From: Acidobacteriota bacterium
Lineage (GTDB): Bacteria; Acidobacteriota; Terriglobia; Terriglobales; Acidobacteriaceae
Direction: 5' to 3'
Length of the DNA stretch: 42,029 bases
Assembly (NCBI GenBank): GCA_021780075.1
Contig: JAJXZL010000052.1
Span: 1 to 42,029 of the forward strand
Shown here: positions 41,089 to 42,029 of the stretch, piece after piece
Numbering within the stretch: position 1 is the stretch's first letter
Layout of the letters: each line of letters opens with the position of its first letter
The notes under the pieces: model-generated
Told to the model about the DNA's origin: nothing
Databases searched by the model: none
Seen by the model: the letters and a program-made list of their open reading frames with translations, nothing else
Position numbers and translations under genes: made by a program

Positions 41089-41751
41089 ATGCGAAGAAAA
41101 TGGGGCGCCCCAATTCTATTTTTTGCCTTTGTCTGGCATATAGCGACAATTTCTGCTCTAAGCCAGGCGACAGAACAGAGAAGTGCAGCCGACCTAAAGA
41201 AATGCGTGAAGAACGCAACCTGTTCAAGCGTGCTTGACGCGGCCTATAAGCTTGCAAGACGTCAGGAGTTTGATTTTTTGCTACGCCAATATCCCGTAGC
41301 GGGAAACAGCACACAACAACTGCTCGTGCAGGCGATATACGAATCAAAGCTTGGTCGAAACAACCTCAAAGTAGTTGAACTTATGCGGGAGGTCGCCTTC
41401 TCGCAAACGTCAGTCGAACAATTTTCTGATACAAGGTGGTATGCGTTACAGTTCTTGGCGGACATGTGTAATCAAAAGGCGCTGATGGAGTTGAGCACGC
41501 ATGGCGGCGACGCACAAACACCTTATCAGTTTCAGGTTTCATGCGGTGATTGGGCACGAACTCTAAGTGCATTTGGCAAGTGCAAATATGCCGCAAGTCG
41601 GGAGGTACTTGTAAATTCTCTAAACTCCTCTTGCTTAGATGTTTTGAACGCAGCCGCAGCCAGCTTACAACAACTGTACCCTGAAACCTGCCAGAAACTG
41701 AAGACATCACAGAAAATCATCGATTGCTATCATCGCTCCTGGAATAAGTAA
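41089..41751 (+). CDS. Secreted cysteine-rich protein of unknown function
   Basis: Unrecognised, 220 residues. The N-terminus RRKWGAPILFFAFVWHIAT plus ISALSQA is a signal peptide, so the mature part should be exported. The mature part is mostly helical and contains eight cysteines (for example KKCVKNATC, DMC, VSC, GKC, SSCLD, ETC, DCYH), an even number that could form four disulfides. The segment EVLVNSLNSSCLDVLNAAAA, with others before it, recalls paired HEAT-like helices, which is only an impression. Base composition is visibly more AT-rich than in the operons upstream, which suggests separate acquisition. GTGAGG lies eight bases before the ATG. Confidence 0.75.
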   Translation: MRRKWGAPILFFAFVWHIATISALSQATEQRSAADLKKCVKNATCSSVLDAAYKLARRQEFDFLLRQYPVAGNSTQQLLVQAIYESKLGRNNLKVVELMREVAFSQTSVEQFSDTRWYALQFLADMCNQKALMELSTHGGDAQTPYQFQVSCGDWARTLSAFGKCKYAASREVLVNSLNSSCLDVLNAAAASLQQLYPETCQKLKTSQKIIDCYHRSWNK

Positions 41752-41936
41752 AGGCCCAACAGCAGAGTTCGAATTCAACGACAACTACCGTTACGTTGAA
41801 TAGCCGCCCTGCGAACATTCCTGGAGGCCAACTCCTTCACGATGCAGGCATCAATCACGAGTGGATCAGCACACCTGACGGCACTGATGTTGGGATGGGT
41901 ACGGGCAGGTGGCCCGCTCAAAAGCCGCAGTGATTT
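41748..41936 (+). pseudogene. Possible C-terminal remnant of a larger gene
   Basis: An open frame without a start codon runs into a TGA at 41934-41936. It reads NSRPANIPGGQLLHDAGINH, then EWISTPDGTDVGMGTG, which looks like real protein (aromatic/acidic motif, no repeats), not a GC-rich shadow. It begins right behind an in-frame stop at 41745-41747 and has no ribosome site, so it may be the tail of a gene broken by deletion. I do not recognise the family. Confidence 0.35.
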
Positions 41937-41956
41937 GCGCCGAGCAGGATGAGGCT

Positions 41957-41999
41957 GTGCCCCGTTCATCGCGCATTTTGCGATGAGCGGGGGGTGAGG
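41957..41999. repeat. GC(N)TTTT-loop hairpin, copy E
   Basis: CCCCGTTCATCGC (41960-41972), loop GCATTTT, GCGATGAGCGGGG (41980-41992): a 13-bp stem with one G-T wobble. GTG on the left and GGTGAGGCAC on the right partly echo copy D. The rest of 41937-42029 shows nothing else. Confidence 0.75.
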
Positions 42000-42029
42000 C
42001 ACGATGATGGGCGAACGAGGACCGGGTTA

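Noticed and set aside
41775..42002. A 75-residue minus-strand frame at the window end
   Set aside because: It reads through the hairpin at 41957, has no ribosome site, and opposes the more protein-like remnant frame.

Overview
This window is GC-rich chromosomal DNA from a heterotrophic bacterium. The gene content (clustered complex I, an ETF plus membrane Fe-S oxidoreductase module, many sugar-acid enzymes) and the dispersed intergenic hairpins suggest an Acidobacteriota member of the Terriglobia type. That placement is an inference from style and content; no rRNA or other marker gene is present. No tRNA, CRISPR array, insertion sequence or prophage was seen.

Layout. (1) 1-3580: the 3' part of pgk with its terminator, then a sparsely coding zone with one small secreted protein, one glutaredoxin-like protein and at least two families of hairpin repeats. 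(2) 3581-17266: one co-directional respiratory complex I operon, nuoA-C-D-(unknown 103-aa gene)-E-F-G-H-J-K-L-M-N, behind a near-consensus promoter. nuoB and nuoI are missing from their usual places. A perfect 14-bp terminator-like hairpin closes the operon. (3) 17308-19739: a divergent nucleotide-sugar pair, a UDP-sugar C4-epimerase-like SDR and a UDP-N-acetylhexosamine 6-dehydrogenase, the expected pair for UDP-GalNAc-uronate. (4) 19807-23462: a heme/Fe-S membrane oxidoreductase followed by etfB and etfA, an ETF-to-menaquinone module. (5) 23586-27749: sugar transporter of the GRP type, ribokinase, and a secreted protein joining a glycosidase-like barrel to an FGE-fold domain. (6) 27756-30804: a 2-keto-3-deoxy-pentonate dehydratase-like protein and histidine ammonia-lyase on the minus strand, divergent from an Lrp/AsnC regulator. 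(7) 30912-40602: a divergent sugar-acid island. The minus arm has a TIM-barrel isomerase, a Gfo/Idh/MocA oxidoreductase and an SDR. The plus arm has KDG kinase, KDPG aldolase, a solute-binding-like protein without a signal peptide, an SDR, an FAH-family hydrolase and a 2-oxoglutarate semialdehyde dehydrogenase. (8) 40603-42029: repeats, a lower-GC secreted cysteine-rich protein and a possible gene remnant.

How it fits together: regions 6 and 7 hold end steps of several oxidative sugar routes. KdgK and Eda give pyruvate plus glyceraldehyde-3-phosphate. The SDR and FAH pair fits 2-keto-3-deoxy-L-fuconate breakdown. The deoxy-pentonate dehydratase and the semialdehyde dehydrogenase would feed 2-oxoglutarate. 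NADH from these goes to complex I, and acyl-CoA or similar electrons go through ETF to the quinone pool.

The most unusual points are the complex I operon lacking nuoB and nuoI but carrying a translationally coupled unknown gene, a hairpin family whose stems differ but stay base-paired around a constant loop, several promoters whose -10 box sits 7-8 nt before the start codon, and a cytoplasmic solute-binding-like protein inside a catabolic operon.
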